From positions 1-6,795 of the forward strand of contig NZ_CALHHX010000108.1 of assembly GCF_938030685.1 (NCBI RefSeq): 6,795 bases of DNA, given 5' to 3'. Under the pieces are notes generated by a model. It was not told the origin of the DNA. It searched no databases and saw only the letters and a list, made by a program, of their open reading frames with translations. The position numbers and the translations under genes were made by a program. This document shows positions 5,091 through 6,795 of this stretch, piece after piece. The number at the start of each line of letters is the position of its first letter. Position 1 is the first letter of the stretch. The DNA is from an uncultured Campylobacter sp. Its GTDB lineage: Bacteria; Campylobacterota; Campylobacteria; Campylobacterales; Campylobacteraceae.

Positions 5091-5909
5091 ATGATTTTAA
5101 AAGGAAAAAAGGGCCTCATCGTCGGCGTCGCTAACGCCAAATCCATCGCTTACGGCATCGCCGAAGCTTGTCACGCCCAGGGTGCGCAAATGGCGTTTAC
5201 CTACCTAAACGACGCGCTAAAAAAACGCGTAGAGCCGATCGCGGAGGAGTTTGGGAGCAAATTTGTCTATGAGCTTGACGTAAACAACCCCGCTCATCTT
5301 GACGGTCTTGCGGATCGCATCAAAGCAGACCTCAGTGAGATAGATTTCGTCGTGCACGCGGTAGCCTACGCGCCAAAAGAAGCGCTAGAGGGCGAGTTTG
5401 TAAACACGAGCAAAGAAGCCTTTGATATCGCGATGGGCACGAGCGTGTATTCGCTACTAAGCCTCACGCGCGCGGTGCTGCCGGTGCTAAAAGAGGGCGG
5501 CTCTGTTCTCACGCTAACCTACCTCGGAGGGCCGAAATTCGTGCCTCACTACAATGTCATGGGCGTCGCAAAAGCAGCGCTTGAAAGCTCTGTTCGCTAC
5601 CTGGCTCACGATCTAGGCGCGAAAAATATCCGCGTAAACGCTATCAGTGCGGGTCCGATCAAAACGCTTGCTGCAAGCGGAATCGGCGATTTTAGGATGA
5701 TTTTACGCTACAACGAGGTAAATAGCCCGCTTAAACGCAACGTCACGACGCAAGACGTCGGCAAAAGCGCGATATACCTGCTTAGTGACCTTGCTAGCGG
5801 CGTGACCGGCGAGGTGCACTACGTCGACTGCGGCTACAACATCATGGGCATGGGTGACGTGGCTACCGACGCCGAGGGCAACACGATCCTAGCTTGGGAC
5901 GCAAAATAA
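5091..5909 (+). CDS. fabI: Enoyl-[acyl-carrier-protein] reductase (NADH)
   Basis: FabI performs the last reduction of each fatty-acid elongation round, turning trans-2-enoyl-ACP into acyl-ACP. It is a cytoplasmic short-chain dehydrogenase-fold tetramer and the target of triclosan. The 272 residues fit the family. The FabI-type cofactor motif runs GxxxxxSIAYGIA (12-24). The catalytic pair is Tyr154 and Lys161 in Y-x6-K (YNVMGVAK), with the second active-site Tyr144 in LTYLGG (142-147). NAISAGPIKTLAASGI (183-198) is the substrate-loop signature and VTGEVHYVDCGYNIMGM (238-254) the C-terminal one. The position equivalent to E. coli Gly93, a triclosan-contact residue, is Ala92. AAAGGAG (5079-5085) precedes the ATG by five bases. 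It follows the triose-phosphate operon in the same direction across a 264-bp structured spacer and has its own terminator, so it is probably a separate transcription unit. Confidence 0.97.
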   Translation: MILKGKKGLIVGVANAKSIAYGIAEACHAQGAQMAFTYLNDALKKRVEPIAEEFGSKFVYELDVNNPAHLDGLADRIKADLSEIDFVVHAVAYAPKEALEGEFVNTSKEAFDIAMGTSVYSLLSLTRAVLPVLKEGGSVLTLTYLGGPKFVPHYNVMGVAKAALESSVRYLAHDLGAKNIRVNAISAGPIKTLAASGIGDFRMILRYNEVNSPLKRNVTTQDVGKSAIYLLSDLASGVTGEVHYVDCGYNIMGMGDVATDAEGNTILAWDAK

Positions 5910-5924
5910 TCTACTGATATAAAT

Positions 5925-5944
5925 TTGGCGGGGCGACTCGCCAA
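5925..5944 (+). terminator. fabI intrinsic terminator with GNRA loop
   Basis: TTGGCGGG pairs with CTCGCCAA through eight base pairs (one G-U) around a GCGA tetraloop of the stable GNRA type. It begins 15 bases after the fabI stop and is followed by a pyrimidine-rich stretch (TCCTTCTTTT), as expected for a rho-independent terminator. Confidence 0.7.
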
Positions 5945-5987
5945 GTCCTTCTTTTAAATTTCATCAAATTTGACCAAAGGACGCGCG

Positions 5988-6653
5988 ATGAGGCTTTGGG
6001 CGAGCTTATAGATGCAAATGAGCTGAGCTGGGCGCTAATAGAAGAGTGGCTAAAAGAGGCCAAAAATAGCTATGAGATTTTACCGCGTGACGAGGGTAGG
6101 GCTCAAAGCGAGCTTTTGGGACTTCAGGTCACCACACGCTCGCCGATGGGAGCGCTTGTATACGGCTACGGCGGTATCGTGGTAGACGGCGGTTGGCTGC
6201 GCGTACTTGGCTCTGGATGTGAGCAGATGAAGCGCGGAATTTACGGTTTCAACCTTGGCAAAAGCTTTAGCGAGGCTGGGTAGATGCCTAGTTATTTGCT
6301 CGTGGCGGACGATATTTGGGGCGGATTTTTCGCGATAAACGGCGGCGCATTTGATGGCAAAGCGGGCAACGTCTTTTACTACGCACCAGATAGCAGTAAA
6401 TTGGAAGATACACAGCTTAGCTACTCGCGTTTTTTACTGGGCACTTTGCGGCGATATATCTAAATTTTACGAGCTTTACCGCTGGGATGGCTGGCGCGAT
6501 GACGTGAGAAAATTTAGCCTTGATAGGGTGATGTTTGTCTTGCCGCCGATACTTTGGCAAGATGCCGATGTAAAACTAAAGCTAAAAGAGATAAAAAAAG
6601 ACGGCATGGACATAGACGAGTACTTTGCTTCTATTTTTAGCGGCGGCGAGTAA
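5988..6653 (+). pseudogene. DUF2625-family protein gene, disrupted by three lesions
   Basis: Three frame segments together spell one DUF2625-like protein of about 220 residues, the family's usual size; its function is unknown. The ATG at 5988 has a good Shine-Dalgarno (AAAGGA, 5976-5981), but its frame stops at 6009. Removing one frameshift after 5993 gives MR-x-LGELIDANE, the expected family start. The frame from 5996 carries SWALIEEWLKEA, VTTRSPMGALVY and the GGIVVDGGWLRVLGSG block, then meets TAG at 6281-6283. In the same frame beyond the stop, 6284-6429 encodes YLLVADDIWGG, FAINGG and FYYAPDS, the most typical part. At the six-T run (6430-6435) the frame shifts again, and the rest (YWALCGD, FYELYRWDGW, then LPPILW) runs to TAA at 6651. 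A TTG at 5996 could start a 95-residue fragment, but the protein would lack its core. The surrounding genes are intact, so this looks like real decay, although sequencing error cannot be excluded from one window. Confidence 0.78.
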
Positions 6654-6738
6654 ATTCAAATTTGGCGGGAACCAGCATAGGCTCTTACCGCGCACGTCTT
6701 GATAGTTGATTTATGCTTTAGCCCTTGCAATCTCATTC

Positions 6739-6773
6739 ACTCGCAGGCGGCTGCTAAAATTTGCCGCGCGAGT
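6739..6773. other. GC-rich stem-loop at the right end, possible terminator
   Basis: ACTCGC (6739-6744) pairs with GCGAGT (6768-6773), and after a two-base AG bulge GCGGC (6747-6751) pairs with GCCGC (6763-6767) around an 11-base loop. The stem of 11 pairs is stable and lies about 85 bases after the broken DUF2625 gene. What follows on the + strand is AT-rich (TAATAAATTT) but not a T-run. No gene or tRNA is visible between 6654 and 6795. Confidence 0.5.
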
Positions 6774-6795
6774 TAATAAATTTAAACAAATATCC

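Noticed and set aside
6654..6795. tRNA or small RNA gene at the right end
   Set aside because: No cloverleaf or TPsiC-like arm could be assembled; only one stem-loop is supported.

Overview
The window looks like a chromosomal segment of a Campylobacter or close epsilonproteobacterial relative. The order gapA-pgk-tpiA-fabI, all on the + strand, is the order I know from C. jejuni. The spacers are full of AAATTT/AAAATTTT words, and a candidate sigma70 site shows a clear -10 hexamer without an obvious -35. The GC-rich wobble positions are higher than in C. jejuni and suggest a higher-GC species such as C. gracilis. That species guess is inference only.

Layout. (1) Positions 1-460 hold the 3' end of a barnase-type ribonuclease, overlapped by ATGA with a barstar-type inhibitor gene. 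This is a toxin/inhibitor pair whose toxin N-terminus is cut by the window edge. (2) Positions 560-1003 on the - strand encode a small uncharacterised protein. It is followed by about 380 bp without a convincing gene, which holds a possible decayed ORF, three GGTTAAAT repeats and a 14-bp inverted repeat. (3) Positions 1384-1761 on the - strand encode a small lipoprotein with an MliC/PliC-like (lysozyme-inhibitor-like) C-terminus, divergent from gapA. (4) Positions 1899-4826 are a tightly packed triose-phosphate operon: GapA, then Pgk one base later, then TpiA overlapping by ATGA. Together they interconvert triose phosphates and 3-phosphoglycerate in glycolysis and gluconeogenesis. (5) Positions 4827-5090 form an unusually structured spacer with two copies of one inverted-repeat design (TTAAAATTTTGC...GCAAAATTTTAA) and a further 9-bp hairpin between them. 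(6) Positions 5091-5909 are fabI, enoyl-ACP reductase, ending in a GNRA-capped terminator. (7) Positions 5988-6653 are a DUF2625-family gene broken by two frameshifts and one in-frame stop. (8) The last 140 bp carry no gene but hold a strong hairpin.

The metabolic core is ordinary. The points worth a second look are the barnase/barstar pair, where one classical interface contact appears lost on both sides, the duplicated palindromic element between tpiA and fabI, and the triply damaged DUF2625 gene. I see no clear new system. The left end resembles the tail of a polymorphic-toxin/immunity locus and would need upstream sequence to judge.
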